The notes beneath the pieces were generated by a model, which made no database searches, was not told the origin of the DNA, and saw only the letters and a list, made by a program, of their open reading frames with translations. From Paraburkholderia eburnea (GTDB taxonomy: Bacteria > Pseudomonadota > Gammaproteobacteria > Burkholderiales > Burkholderiaceae): DNA of 64,000 bases. Positions 18,988-28,250 of the stretch are shown here, in pieces. The translations under genes were made by a program, and so were the position numbers. The stretch is taken from contig NZ_PQGA01000008.1 of NCBI RefSeq assembly GCF_002917095.1, positions 186,001 through 250,000 of the forward strand, given 5' to 3'. Within the stretch, counting starts at the first letter, position 1, and every line of letters starts with the position of its first letter.

Positions 18988-20168
18988 CGTGCGGCCCCAG
19001 CGACGTTCGAATGGGTATGCGGATCCGGTTCATCGGCGGCTCGCTGACGATCGGTCGCGAGCGATTCGCGCAAGGCGTCGCCGATGAAAGTCAGCAGCAA
19101 TAGCGTGACCACCAGCGCCGCAATCGCAGTCGCCGAAATCCACCACGCGGTCAGATGATCCTTGCCTTCAGCGAGCAATTCGCCGAGGCTCGGTGCAGGC
19201 GGCGGTACGCCAAGGCCGAGAAAATCGAGGCTCGCCAGCGAAACGATTGCGGCGCTCATGCGAAACGGCAGCCATGTGATAACAGGCGTGAGACTGTTCG
19301 GCAGAATATGCCGCCACATGATCTGGCGATCGGACAGTCCGAGCGTACGCGCCGCGCGCACGTATTCGAGCGCGCGCTTTTGCAGGAATTCTCCACGTAC
19401 ATAATCGGACAGCGTGATCCAGCCGAATGCCGCAAGCAGTACGAACAGCAGCCCAAGACTCGGCTCGAAAATCGACGACAGGATGATGAGCAGATAAAGA
19501 TCGGGCAGCGCATTCCAGACCTCGATAAAGCGCTGACCGAGCAGATCGGCGAGGCCTGCGTAATAACCTTGAAGTGCGCCAGCCAGCACGCCGATGAGCG
19601 CGCTGGATAGCGTCAGCGCAAGCGCGAACCACACCGAACTGCGAAACCCGTAAAGCACGCGCGCGAGCACATCGCGGCCATAGGCATCGGTGCCCAGCCA
19701 GTTCTGCGCCGAAGGCGGCGCTGGAAACGGCTGCGCGGCGTGGTAGTTCACGGTGTCGTAGCGGTACGGAATGGGCGCGTAAAGCGCGAAATTGCCGTCG
19801 CGCAGGAATTGTCTGCGGATGAACGGATCGAGATAGTCGGCCTCGGTGGGCAGCGCGCCGCCGAAGTCGCTATCGGCGTAGGTGCGCAACGCCGGGAAGA
19901 GCCAGTGTCCGTGATAGCGCGCGACCAGTGGGCGATCGTTGGCGATCGCGCCCGCCAGCAGGCTCGCGACGAACAGCACGGCGAAGATGACGAGGCTCGC
20001 GAAACCGATGCGCTGGCGACGCAGCCGCCGCCACCATGCCGCTGCGCGGGTCACGACCTGTGTATCTTGATGGGATGCGATAGTGGGCGCCGGCGGCGCG
20101 AAAGCGACGTCCGGCGCAACCTCGGCCAGTTGTGCCGCTTCGTCGCGCGATGAGGTGGTGACTTCCAT
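18984..20168 (-). CDS. yejE: Peptide ABC transporter permease (YejE-like)
   Basis: Inner-membrane permease of 394 aa in the DppC/YejE family. A hydrophilic N-terminal stretch is followed by a TM at about residues 55-75 and a long periplasmic segment (VARYHGHWLFPALRTYADSD and on), a YejE feature. The binding-protein-dependent transport domain then shows the coupling loop EYVRAARTLGLSDRQIMWRH, and ends in LTFIGDALRESLATD. It lies 14 bp after the yejB-like stop and overlaps yejF by 4 bases. Confidence 0.92.
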   Translation of the reverse strand: MEVTTSSRDEAAQLAEVAPDVAFAPPAPTIASHQDTQVVTRAAAWWRRLRRQRIGFASLVIFAVLFVASLLAGAIANDRPLVARYHGHWLFPALRTYADSDFGGALPTEADYLDPFIRRQFLRDGNFALYAPIPYRYDTVNYHAAQPFPAPPSAQNWLGTDAYGRDVLARVLYGFRSSVWFALALTLSSALIGVLAGALQGYYAGLADLLGQRFIEVWNALPDLYLLIILSSIFEPSLGLLFVLLAAFGWITLSDYVRGEFLQKRALEYVRAARTLGLSDRQIMWRHILPNSLTPVITWLPFRMSAAIVSLASLDFLGLGVPPPAPSLGELLAEGKDHLTAWWISATAIAALVVTLLLLTFIGDALRESLATDRQRAADEPDPHTHSNVAGAAR

Positions 20169-20182
20169 GAAGATCCCCGGAT

Positions 20183-21232
20183 TCAGCGGCCATTGCCGCC
20201 GAAGTGAATGCGCGGATCGATCAGCGCATAAGCGAGATCGCCCGCGAGCTTCGCGAACAGACTCACGACAGTAAAGACGAACAGCACGCCCAGCACGACC
20301 GGATAATCGCGACCGACGATCGCGTCGTAAGACAGACGCCCCACGCCGTCGAGCGAAAAAAGCGTCTCAATCAGCAGACTGCCGCTCACATAGGCGGAAA
20401 CAAACGCTGCGGGCAAACCCGTTGCAATGGGAATCAGCGCGTTGCGCAAGATGTGCCGCCAGACCACTGCGCCGCGCGATACGCCCTTGGCGCGCGCGGT
20501 CAGCACGTACTGGCGCGAGAGTTCGTCGATGAACGCATTGCGCGTCAGGAATGAAACGACCGCAAGGCTGCTGGTAACCGACGCCGTGACCGGCAACACC
20601 AGATGCCACAGGCGATCCAGCACGCGTTGCGCGAGCGGCAAGGTGTCGTGACTCTCCACACCGAAGCCGCCCAGCGGAAAGACATGCAAAAAGAGATCGC
20701 CGCTCAACAGCATCATCAGCAGCACGCCCAGCACGAAGCCAGGAATCGCATACGCCGCGAGCAGCGCGGCGCTGGTCGCAAAATCGAATGCCGTGCCGCG
20801 GCGCAGCGCCTTCGCAATGCCCAGCGGCACCGCGATCAGATATGTGAGCAACAGCGTGCAGGTGCCAAGCGTAACCGTCACCGGCAGCTTGCTGACGATC
20901 AGCGCCCAGACGGAGCGATGCTGAAAGAACGACTGGCCGAGATCGAAGCGCGCGTAGTGCGTGAGCATGCGCACATAGCGCGTGAGCGGCGGCACGTCGA
21001 AACCAAATTCATGGCGAATCGCCTCGATCTGGGCCGGATCGACACCTTCGTTGCCGTGATAGCCGCCCGCACTATCGGCGCCTTCGCCATGTATCGACGT
21101 TCCTTGCAGACGCGCCATCACCTGCTCCACCGGCCCACCCGGCACGAACTGCATGATGATGAAAGTCACCGTCAGCACGCCCAGCAGCGTGGGAATCATG
21201 AGCAGCAATCTGCGCCCGATATACGCGAACAT
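20183..21232 (-). CDS. yejB: Peptide ABC transporter permease (YejB-like)
   Basis: Inner-membrane permease of 349 aa in the DppB/YejB family. It starts MFAYIGRRLLLMIPTLLGVL at 21232, the universal start of this family, so the longer upstream frame is discarded. It has VPGGPVEQVMARLQG and a long loop before TM2 as in YejB. The coupling motif YVLTARAKGVSRGAVVWRH follows near residue 240. The start is 5 bp after the stop of the binding-protein gene, indicating tight coupling. Confidence 0.92.
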   Translation of the reverse strand: MFAYIGRRLLLMIPTLLGVLTVTFIIMQFVPGGPVEQVMARLQGTSIHGEGADSAGGYHGNEGVDPAQIEAIRHEFGFDVPPLTRYVRMLTHYARFDLGQSFFQHRSVWALIVSKLPVTVTLGTCTLLLTYLIAVPLGIAKALRRGTAFDFATSAALLAAYAIPGFVLGVLLMMLLSGDLFLHVFPLGGFGVESHDTLPLAQRVLDRLWHLVLPVTASVTSSLAVVSFLTRNAFIDELSRQYVLTARAKGVSRGAVVWRHILRNALIPIATGLPAAFVSAYVSGSLLIETLFSLDGVGRLSYDAIVGRDYPVVLGVLFVFTVVSLFAKLAGDLAYALIDPRIHFGGNGR

Positions 21233-21237
21233 GCGGG

Positions 21238-23160
21238 TTACTCCTGTTGCGCCGCGTGCGGCGCGGCGTGTGCGTCGGGTCTGTCCGGCGCGGCGTGCCA
21301 CCAGCCGACAACCCAGTCGATCCAGCCGTATTGCTGCGGCACGCGCTCGGGCGGCGCGATGCCCCTGTTCCATGCGATCCGCGCATGGGTGATATGCCAC
21401 TCCGGCACCATGATGCGCTCGCACAGCAGCACGCGGTCGAGCGCACGCGCGGCGGCGATTACCTCGCGCTCGCTGTGCGCGCGCTGCACGTCGGCAATAA
21501 GCGCATCGACGGCGGGCGACGCAATGCCCGTGTAGTTCTCCGAACCCGGCGTACTCGCGGCGCGGCTGCCGAAGCGGCGTTCGAGTTCGGCGCCGGGAAT
21601 GCTGGCAGCGCGATAGCCCATCGTCGTCATGTCGAAATCGAAATGCTTCAGGCGTTCGTTGATGACTGTCTGATCCATGATGCGCAGGCGCGCGTCGATG
21701 CCAAGCAGCTTCAGATTGCGCACGACGATCATCAGGATGCGCTGCATGCCCGTGCCGTCGTCGAGCAGTTCGACCGTAAGCGGCGCGCCGGCCGCATTGC
21801 GCAACACGCCATCGCGGTAATGCCAGCCGGCACTCGCGAGCAGTGCTTCAGCGCGTGCGAGATTGCGGCGCAGGCCGTCTTGCCCGGACGTTTCCGGCTG
21901 CGGCGATAGCGAGCCGAACACATCGGCCGGCACGCTTGCGCGCAGTGGGTCGAGCAGCGCCAGTTCGTCCGCGCCCGGTGTGCCGCTCGCGGCGAATACG
22001 CTGTCGTCGAAGAAACTGCGGCTGCGCGCGTACTGGCCGAAAAACATGTTGCGGTTGATCCATTCATAATCGAGCGCAAGGCCGATCGCCTCGCGCACGC
22101 GAATGTCCTGGAACTTGGGCCGACGCAGATTGAAAAACAATCCCTGCGCATCGCTGATGCCATGCTCGGCAAATTCCTGCTTGCGCAGCGTACCGCTTGC
22201 AAAGCCGGGGCCGCTGTAATTGCGCGACCATTGCTCGGCACTCCCCTCGAACATGGCGTCGATGTCGCCCGCGCGAAACGCCTGCAGCGGCGCGGATGGG
22301 TCGCTATATAAGCGAAAGCTCACGTTGGCGAAATTGAACATGCCGCGTCGCACGGGCAGATCCGCGCCCCAATACTGCGGATTGCGGCGGTACACGATCT
22401 CCCGATTGCTTGCGCGCGCACCGATCAGATACGGACCGCTCGCGACGGGCGGCACCGTGGCAAGCTGATCGAAGCCCAGCGTGCCGCCAGGCGGCGTTCG
22501 CGCCCAGTCGCGCGAAAACACGTAGAGATCGCCCGCTTCGAGTACGGCACGGCGCTGCGCCGCACGAAAGTCAAAGCGCACCGTCTGCGCATCGATCACC
22601 TCCACCGCGCGAATCAACGCGTAACGGCTGCTGTAGAGCGGTGACGTAGACGAACCCGTCAACTGCTCGAACGAGTAGCGCACGTCCTCAGCCGTCACCG
22701 GCGCTCCGTTCGAAAAGCGCGCGGCCGGGTTCAGATGAAACGTTGCGGAAAGTCCGTCCGGCGCGGTCGCAACGCGATCGGCAAGCAGCGGATATTGCGT
22801 GCCCACTTCGTCCAGGCTGCGCTGCATCAGCGTCTCGAACATCAGATTCACTTCGTCCGGCGCCGCGTTGCCGCGCAGCAGAAACGGATTGAGCGAGTCG
22901 TAGGTCGAGACTTCGTTGTAGTTCGACAGACGTAGTGTGCCGGCGCGCGGCGGCGCGCTGTCGGCCCACCTGAAACGCTGCATCGAGACATCGGGACGCG
23001 CGTCGTCGAACAGCGTGAGCGTGCTTTGCCATGACGGTGCCGGCGAGGCATGCGCAAGCGTAACGACGCTCAGGACGCACACGCATCGCACCACGCGTGC
23101 CATGCGTATGAAGGTGGACTTCACCGCGCGATTGCCGGCATCCAGCGAAGCCATCCTCAC
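21238..23160 (-). CDS. yejA: Peptide ABC transporter substrate-binding protein (YejA-like)
   Basis: Periplasmic solute-binding protein family 5, 640 aa. The signal-peptide-like start contains VVRCVCVLSVVTLAHASP. Family motifs follow: TYDSLNPFLLRG, VRYSFEQL, and FFNLRRPKFQDIRVREAIGLALD. YejA binds oligopeptides such as microcin C; the ligand here is unknown. The GTG at 23160 overlaps the receptor stop (GTGA), so translation is likely coupled. An ATG at 23154 is an equally plausible start. Confidence 0.92.
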   Translation of the reverse strand: MRMASLDAGNRAVKSTFIRMARVVRCVCVLSVVTLAHASPAPSWQSTLTLFDDARPDVSMQRFRWADSAPPRAGTLRLSNYNEVSTYDSLNPFLLRGNAAPDEVNLMFETLMQRSLDEVGTQYPLLADRVATAPDGLSATFHLNPAARFSNGAPVTAEDVRYSFEQLTGSSTSPLYSSRYALIRAVEVIDAQTVRFDFRAAQRRAVLEAGDLYVFSRDWARTPPGGTLGFDQLATVPPVASGPYLIGARASNREIVYRRNPQYWGADLPVRRGMFNFANVSFRLYSDPSAPLQAFRAGDIDAMFEGSAEQWSRNYSGPGFASGTLRKQEFAEHGISDAQGLFFNLRRPKFQDIRVREAIGLALDYEWINRNMFFGQYARSRSFFDDSVFAASGTPGADELALLDPLRASVPADVFGSLSPQPETSGQDGLRRNLARAEALLASAGWHYRDGVLRNAAGAPLTVELLDDGTGMQRILMIVVRNLKLLGIDARLRIMDQTVINERLKHFDFDMTTMGYRAASIPGAELERRFGSRAASTPGSENYTGIASPAVDALIADVQRAHSEREVIAAARALDRVLLCERIMVPEWHITHARIAWNRGIAPPERVPQQYGWIDWVVGWWHAAPDRPDAHAAPHAAQQE

Positions 23161-25340
23161 AGATCGAACCTCGCGTTAATCGCAAGCGTACGCGGCGCAC
23201 CGATGAAGATGTAATCCGACTGCAGGAAGCCCCAGTAATGTCGATTGAAGATGTTGTCGACTTCGGCGCGCAGCGTCACGCCATGACCGCCGATCATCGT
23301 GCGATAGCTCAGGCCCGCGTTGAACAAGGTAAAACTCGGCAGCACATATTGATTGTTGGCGTCGGCCATCATGCTGCCGTAGTAATGCGCCTCGGCGTTT
23401 GCGGTCACACCGTTCAGCCCTGGAATGCGGTCGCTCACCTGCAAGGTGGCCTGCCAGCGCGGAATGCCCTCGATGCGGTTGCCGACCAGATCCGCTTCGG
23501 TCTCGCTGTATTTGCCCGCTTCCCATGCTGTGCTCGCGGCGACGCGGAAACCCGCCGGCAGATTGACGTGACCATCGAGTTCGAGACCGTCGATACGCTC
23601 CTTGCCGTTCGACACATACACGTTCTGCGCATTGCCGTACTCCGCGCCGCGCTCGATGCGGAACAGCGCCGCCGACGCGCCAACCGTGCGACCGTCGTAC
23701 TTCACACCCACTTCGTATTGCTTGCTCTTGAGCGGGTCGAGCACCTGATTGGCGTTTGCATAGCCTTCCGCAGCCGTGCCGCCGTCTTCCAGCGCCTCCA
23801 CATAACTCGCGTAAAACAGCAGGTCGCTGCGAGGACGGAACATGAGCGCGAGCGTCGGCGTAACCGGCGTCTGCGTGTACGAGGTGCCCGCGGTGCCGGG
23901 CGCGTTCCACGAGGTCTGGTGATAGCTCGTGTAGCGAATGCCGGCGAGAATCGACCAGTATTTCAGGAAGCTCAGCGTGTCGCTGGCGAATAGCGACTTC
24001 TGCTGCGAATTGAAGTTGTTGTATTGCTGGCTATAGTCGTACGTGCCGTTCCAGGTCAGCTCCGTGATGGGATCATAAAGATTGTTCGAGCCGATATCCG
24101 TGTACAGCGACGACGGCACGGTCTTTTTGGTGAGCCACTGCTCTGACGCGCCGAGCACGACCTGATGATCGATCGGCCCGGTCGAGAATTTGCCTTCCAG
24201 CGTAGCCTGCACGACGTCGTAGATCGACGAACCGCGCGAGCGATTCAGATCTGTGTCGAAATCGCCTTGCGGGTTGAGCAGATCGAGCCACTGCCCCGAA
24301 TAGTTTCGTTCGTCCTTGCTGTGGCTGTAGTCGATGCTGGCCTTCCAGACCGGATCGATCTGCCAGTGCAGGCCGCTGCTCACGAAATACACGTTCGAGT
24401 TGAAGAACGTATCGCCGTAAGCGGACAGATTGGTGCGCCCGCTCGGCGCGCGCGGCACGCTCGTCCCCGTGTAGTCGCTGAGCGTGACGTCCTGAATGCC
24501 GCCGTCCACCTTGCGCGATTGATAGAGTCCGTCGAAGGTCCAGGTGAGCGAGTTTGTCAGGCGCGCATCCAGCGACAGCGATTCCGAATTGCGCAGCACA
24601 TGCGAGCCGTTATAGGTATCGCCCTGCTCGTGCGTGATATTGAAGCGATAGCCGAACATGCTCTGCGGGCCGAAGCGCCCACCCGTGTCGATATGTTCGC
24701 TGAACACGCCATCGGAGCTATAGCCCACGTCCGCCCCGAACGTAAAGGTATCGGTCGGCTTTTTCGTCACGAAATTGATGATCCCGCCCGGTGCGCCGAA
24801 ACCGTACATGAATCCGGACGCGCCCTTGAGCAACTGGATCGATTCGAACGATTCGACGGGCAACTCGACCGTCGTCATGTAAAACGGCAGACCGTTGATC
24901 TTGTAGCCGTTGTAGTCGTCGAGCGGAATACCGCGCACATTGATCGAATACGCGTTGAACGAGTACGTATCGCCAAGCGACATCACCGCGGCGTCTTCGG
25001 CGAATACCTTGCCGAGTGACTTGACCTGACGGTCTTCGAGTTCCTGCTGCGCAACCACACGCGTCGAAAACGGCGTTTCCAGATCCGACCGGGTGCCGAG
25101 CGCACCGCTCGATACCTTTGGCGCCTGCTGGCGCGTACCCTGCACCGTCACCGTGGCGAGGCTGTGTACGACTTCGCCTGATTTGGCAGTTGGCGCACTG
25201 GTATCGGGATTTGCCGGATTGCCGTTATTCGCGCTGCTATTTGTCCCGTTATCGGCGGCGTAGGCATGGCCAGCCGTCAGCACGCCGGCACCGATCAGCA
25301 GCGCAGGAAGCACACGCAAACGGAAAAAGCATATTCTCAT
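23157..25340 (-). CDS. TonB-dependent siderophore-type outer membrane receptor
   Basis: Outer-membrane beta-barrel receptor of 727 aa. A signal peptide starts at the ATG at 25340 (MRICFFRLRVLPALLIGAGV, ending AGHAYA). It has a TonB-box-like HSLATVTVQG, then a plug domain with INVRGIPLDDYNGYKINGLP and LLKGASGFMYGFGAPGGIIN. The barrel ends in Phe-Asp-Leu after a typical VDNIFNRHYWGF segment. There is no STN signalling domain, so it is a transporter rather than a sigma-factor transducer. The stop overlaps the yejA-like start. The plug resembles siderophore receptors; the ligand is unknown. Confidence 0.93.
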   Translation of the reverse strand: MRICFFRLRVLPALLIGAGVLTAGHAYAADNGTNSSANNGNPANPDTSAPTAKSGEVVHSLATVTVQGTRQQAPKVSSGALGTRSDLETPFSTRVVAQQELEDRQVKSLGKVFAEDAAVMSLGDTYSFNAYSINVRGIPLDDYNGYKINGLPFYMTTVELPVESFESIQLLKGASGFMYGFGAPGGIINFVTKKPTDTFTFGADVGYSSDGVFSEHIDTGGRFGPQSMFGYRFNITHEQGDTYNGSHVLRNSESLSLDARLTNSLTWTFDGLYQSRKVDGGIQDVTLSDYTGTSVPRAPSGRTNLSAYGDTFFNSNVYFVSSGLHWQIDPVWKASIDYSHSKDERNYSGQWLDLLNPQGDFDTDLNRSRGSSIYDVVQATLEGKFSTGPIDHQVVLGASEQWLTKKTVPSSLYTDIGSNNLYDPITELTWNGTYDYSQQYNNFNSQQKSLFASDTLSFLKYWSILAGIRYTSYHQTSWNAPGTAGTSYTQTPVTPTLALMFRPRSDLLFYASYVEALEDGGTAAEGYANANQVLDPLKSKQYEVGVKYDGRTVGASAALFRIERGAEYGNAQNVYVSNGKERIDGLELDGHVNLPAGFRVAASTAWEAGKYSETEADLVGNRIEGIPRWQATLQVSDRIPGLNGVTANAEAHYYGSMMADANNQYVLPSFTLFNAGLSYRTMIGGHGVTLRAEVDNIFNRHYWGFLQSDYIFIGAPRTLAINARFDL

Positions 25341-25351
25341 TCTTAGTAGTC

Positions 25352-25368
25352 CGATATTATTGGTATCG
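25352..25368. promoter_or_regulatory. Inverted repeat upstream of TonB receptor
   Basis: CGATA-N7-TATCG, a perfect 5+5 inverted repeat, lies 12 bp before the receptor start codon. It is a candidate operator or 5'UTR hairpin. It does not match a Fur box well. Confidence 0.35.
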
Positions 25369-25414
25369 TCCAAAGTGCGGCCGGAGCAACACGAGGGCAC
25401 GAGGGTTTCCGCTA

Positions 25415-26041
25415 TCAGGTTTGCAGAGCGAGCGGCTGCTCGATATACGCGCTCAACATCGCGGTGAAATGCTCGAAGGCCTGGTCGGGGATCGACGGGT
25501 CTCGAACGAAAAGTTCCTGCAGGCACAGACCGCGCATGAAGCACGCGATCACATAGCGCGTAAGCGAGGGCTCGGGCGATGCGTCAATGCGGGTATGCGC
25601 CGGAAGCCGGGTCATATCCGCGCCGATCGTGTGTGAGAGCAGCGCGGCGTTAAAGCGCTCGCGCAGGTCTGCGTCGTTGCGCAGCGCCCAGTAGAATTCC
25701 TGCGACATCGGAAAATTCTCGCGCGTCTGTGCGCGCCAGGCCCTGACTTCGTCTTGCACGCTCGCACCGGCTTCGATGCGTTGTTCAAGCGTGTTGAGCT
25801 TCGAATCGATCCACGTGACGTAGGACGCCACCAGCAGTTCGTTCTTGTGCGGAAAGTGATGGAGCAGCGCGCCGCGCGACAACCCCGCGCGCTGGCATAT
25901 TTCGCTGATGGACGTTCTGGCTAGACCGATGTCCCTGAGACATTCGAGCGTCGCATTGACCAGTGCGTAACGTGCAGCAGAACTACGCGCATGTTGCGGG
26001 CGTCGCACGGGTTTCGCGGTGTCGGAAGTCGTATTCGTCAT
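25415..26041 (-). CDS. TetR-family transcriptional regulator
   Basis: TetR/AcrR-type repressor of 208 aa. The N-terminal HTH reads NATLECLRDIGLARTSISEI then CQRAGLSRGALLHHFPHKNE (about residues 28-70). The all-alpha C-terminal ligand domain has no known signature. It is encoded directly upstream of, and in the same direction as, the TonB receptor/Yej unit (74-bp gap), so it probably controls that unit and itself. Confidence 0.9.
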   Translation of the reverse strand: MTNTTSDTAKPVRRPQHARSSAARYALVNATLECLRDIGLARTSISEICQRAGLSRGALLHHFPHKNELLVASYVTWIDSKLNTLEQRIEAGASVQDEVRAWRAQTRENFPMSQEFYWALRNDADLRERFNAALLSHTIGADMTRLPAHTRIDASPEPSLTRYVIACFMRGLCLQELFVRDPSIPDQAFEHFTAMLSAYIEQPLALQT

Positions 26042-26133
26042 GATGATGCCGGGCGCGCCCGCCTCGCATCGTGTGCGATCGGACTGTGCCTCGTTAGGCT
26101 GCTCGCTGGAGCTTTGCTGCGTTGCCGCTACAA

Positions 26134-26153
26134 AACAGTACGATCGGTATGTT
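26134..26153. promoter_or_regulatory. Candidate TetR operator palindrome
   Basis: AACAGTACGA / TCGGTATGTT is an imperfect 20-bp palindrome centred on GATC, 93 bp upstream of the tetR start. Palindromes of this length and style are common TetR-family operators. Autoregulation is inference. Confidence 0.45.
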
Positions 26154-26305
26154 ATTAAGCGCGTGTTGACGTGTCCAAGAAAATTCCCTCACATGCTTAT
26201 CTCGGGAATCAGTACGTGCGTACGGTAGGTAATGGAGCGCTGTTGCGATCTACGGTAGAGCACCGCGATCATGTGACAAACCCGCTATTTGCGCGTGAAA
26301 AGCGC

Positions 26306-26470
26306 TTATAAAACAGATGACCCATCTGTCTTTACGACGCTGCCGGATTCACAGGCCGGAACGCCTGCAATACGCGCCATGTGAAAAATGTCGTGTAGCG
26401 CGCCGTTGCGGAGCGCGGCGGCGCGGACGCGCGCTTCGATTTCGAAACCCCAGCGGCGATATATTGTGAT
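26306..26470 (-). pseudogene. C-terminal fragment of a GNAT acetyltransferase
   Basis: One - strand frame reads IYRRWGFEIEARVRAAALRN followed by GALHDIFHMARIAG and stops at TAA (26306-26308). This is the last strand and helix region of GNAT enzymes (YxxxGFxxEgxxR, then DxxxMar). The frame is closed upstream by a TAG, so the acetyl-CoA-binding part is gone. The rest of 26042-26548 holds no gene apart from the tetR promoter region. Confidence 0.5.
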
Positions 26471-26548
26471 ACCAGGTCTGGCCGTAAGTGCCTAACACCC
26501 GCCAGGGAGAAAAGCGCCTCGATCGATACAACAATGTCGGCACATTGA

Positions 26549-28141
26549 TCAAATATTTTTATTTTCCCCACGATTCATGACCCCATCGATGCGTCGCGCA
26601 AGCACCAGGGGATTACCGTCTCGCAGTTCTTGCGGTAGCAGTTCGTCAGGCAGATCCTGATACGAAACGGGCCGCAGGAAGCGTTCGATGGCACGGCTGC
26701 CGACCGAGGTCGTGCGCGTGTCCGACGTGGCGGGGAACGGGCCGCCGTGCACCATCGCATGACCGACTTCCACGCCGGTGCCAAAACCGTTCGCAAGAAT
26801 CCGGCCGGCCTTGCGTTCGAGCGTCGGCAATAGCGCGCGGCAGGCGGCGCGATCGTCGTGGTCCAGATGCACGGCCACCGTCAATTGCCCTTCGAGCGAC
26901 TTCAGCATGCCATGTAACTCGTCGAGATCGCGGCAACGCACGATCAGCGACGCGGGACCAAACACTTCCTCGCGCAACGCCGAATCCGCGCTGAATGCCT
27001 GCGCCGTGGTCGCGAAAAGCGCCGCCTGCGCGTCGAACGGACCGCCCGCCTGACCGCGCGCGAGTTGCTCGACATCGGCATGTTCCGCGAGGCGCTCGAC
27101 GCCTTTGACATAGTTCGCGTGGATGCCGGGTGTGAGCATCGTCGACGCGCCGGCACTCGCGAGCGCAACGCCCGCAGCGCGCTCGAATGCGCGCAGCGAT
27201 TCGTCGTCCACGGCAAGCACGAGGCCAGGATTCGTGCAGAACTGGCCCGCGCCCAGCGTGAGCGAGGCCGCGAACTGCTGCGCGATCGCAGTGCCACGCG
27301 CACCGAGCGCGCCAGGCAGCAATACGACGGGATTAATCGAACTCATCTCCGCATACACGGGCACGGGCTCCTCGCGCGCGTTGGCGATTTTCATGAGCGC
27401 CACCCCGCCCGCGCGCGAACCCGTGAAGCCCACCGCCTTGATGCGCGCGTCGGCCACCAGTGCCTGGCCAATAGAAAGCCCGCTATCGAACAGCAGGGAA
27501 AAAACGCCTTCCGGCAGCGCGCATTGCCGCACCGCTTGCTGTATCGCGCGGCCCACGAGTTCGGACGTCCCCGGATGCGCGCCGTGCGCCTTCACGATCA
27601 CCGGACAACCCGCAGCGAGCGCCGAGGCCGTATCCCCCCCCGCCACCGAAAACGCCAGCGGAAAGTTCGACGCGCCGAACACGGCCACCGGTCCGATCGC
27701 CACGTTGCGCAGGCGCAAATCCACGCGCGGCATCGGCTTGCGATCCGGTTGCGCGGGATCGATGCGCGCATCGACGAAATCGCCATTGCGCAGCACGCCG
27801 GCGAACAGTCGCAATTGACCGACCGTGCGCGCACGCTCGCCTTCAAGGCGCGCACGCGGCAATCCTGTCTCGGCCATGCAGCGCTCGATCAGTGCGTCGC
27901 CAATCGACATGATCTGCTCGCCGATCGTCTCCAGAAACACTGCGCGGGTTTCGGGCGGCGTTTCGCGGAAAGTATCAAAGGCTGCTTCCGCGAGCGCGGA
28001 TGCGCGTTCCAGATCGCTTTGCGTTGCGCCGCCGAAAGCGGGTTCGAGCGTTTCGCCCGTGCGTGCATTGATGCCGTGAAAAGCGCCGTGCGTGCCTCGC
28101 ACGCTCATTGCGCCGATAAGCGATTGACCGGTAATCGTCAT
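26549..28141 (-). CDS. 2,5-dioxovalerate (alpha-ketoglutaric semialdehyde) dehydrogenase
   Basis: NAD(P)+-dependent aldehyde dehydrogenase of 530 aa. The cofactor region reads [20 protein letters not shown], the conserved Lys is in [11 protein letters not shown], the catalytic Cys is about residue 302 ([12 protein letters not shown]) and the Glu about residue 265 (VYAEMSS). These match the KGSADH subgroup, which oxidises 2-oxoglutarate semialdehyde to 2-oxoglutarate, the last step of hydroxyproline and sugar-acid breakdown. The hydroxyproline genes nearby support this role. The ATG at 28141 follows AGGGG with good spacing. A terminator separates it from the permease gene upstream. Confidence 0.88.
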   Translation of the reverse strand: MTITGQSLIGAMSVRGTHGAFHGINARTGETLEPAFGGATQSDLERASALAEAAFDTFRETPPETRAVFLETIGEQIMSIGDALIERCMAETGLPRARLEGERARTVGQLRLFAGVLRNGDFVDARIDPAQPDRKPMPRVDLRLRNVAIGPVAVFGASNFPLAFSVAGGDTASALAAGCPVIVKAHGAHPGTSELVGRAIQQAVRQCALPEGVFSLLFDSGLSIGQALVADARIKAVGFTGSRAGGVALMKIANAREEPVPVYAEMSSINPVVLLPGALGARGTAIAQQFAASLTLGAGQFCTNPGLVLAVDDESLRAFERAAGVALASAGASTMLTPGIHANYVKGVERLAEHADVEQLARGQAGGPFDAQAALFATTAQAFSADSALREEVFGPASLIVRCRDLDELHGMLKSLEGQLTVAVHLDHDDRAACRALLPTLERKAGRILANGFGTGVEVGHAMVHGGPFPATSDTRTTSVGSRAIERFLRPVSYQDLPDELLPQELRDGNPLVLARRIDGVMNRGENKNI

Positions 28142-28153
28142 TGTTACCCCTGC

Positions 28154-28183
28154 AAAAAACAACCGGGCCGGAAAGGCCCGGTT
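28154..28183 (-). terminator. Intrinsic terminator after APC permease gene
   Basis: AACCGGGCC / GGCCCGGTT (9 bp, 5-base loop) followed on the - strand by GTTTTTT. It ends the permease transcript just before the aldehyde dehydrogenase start, so the latter may have its own promoter or rely on read-through. Confidence 0.85.
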
Positions 28184-28250
28184 TTAAATCGATGAAAAAG
28201 ACGTGAATCGCTTAACGTTTAATTCGCGTTTATTTTATTTGCCGATGTTT

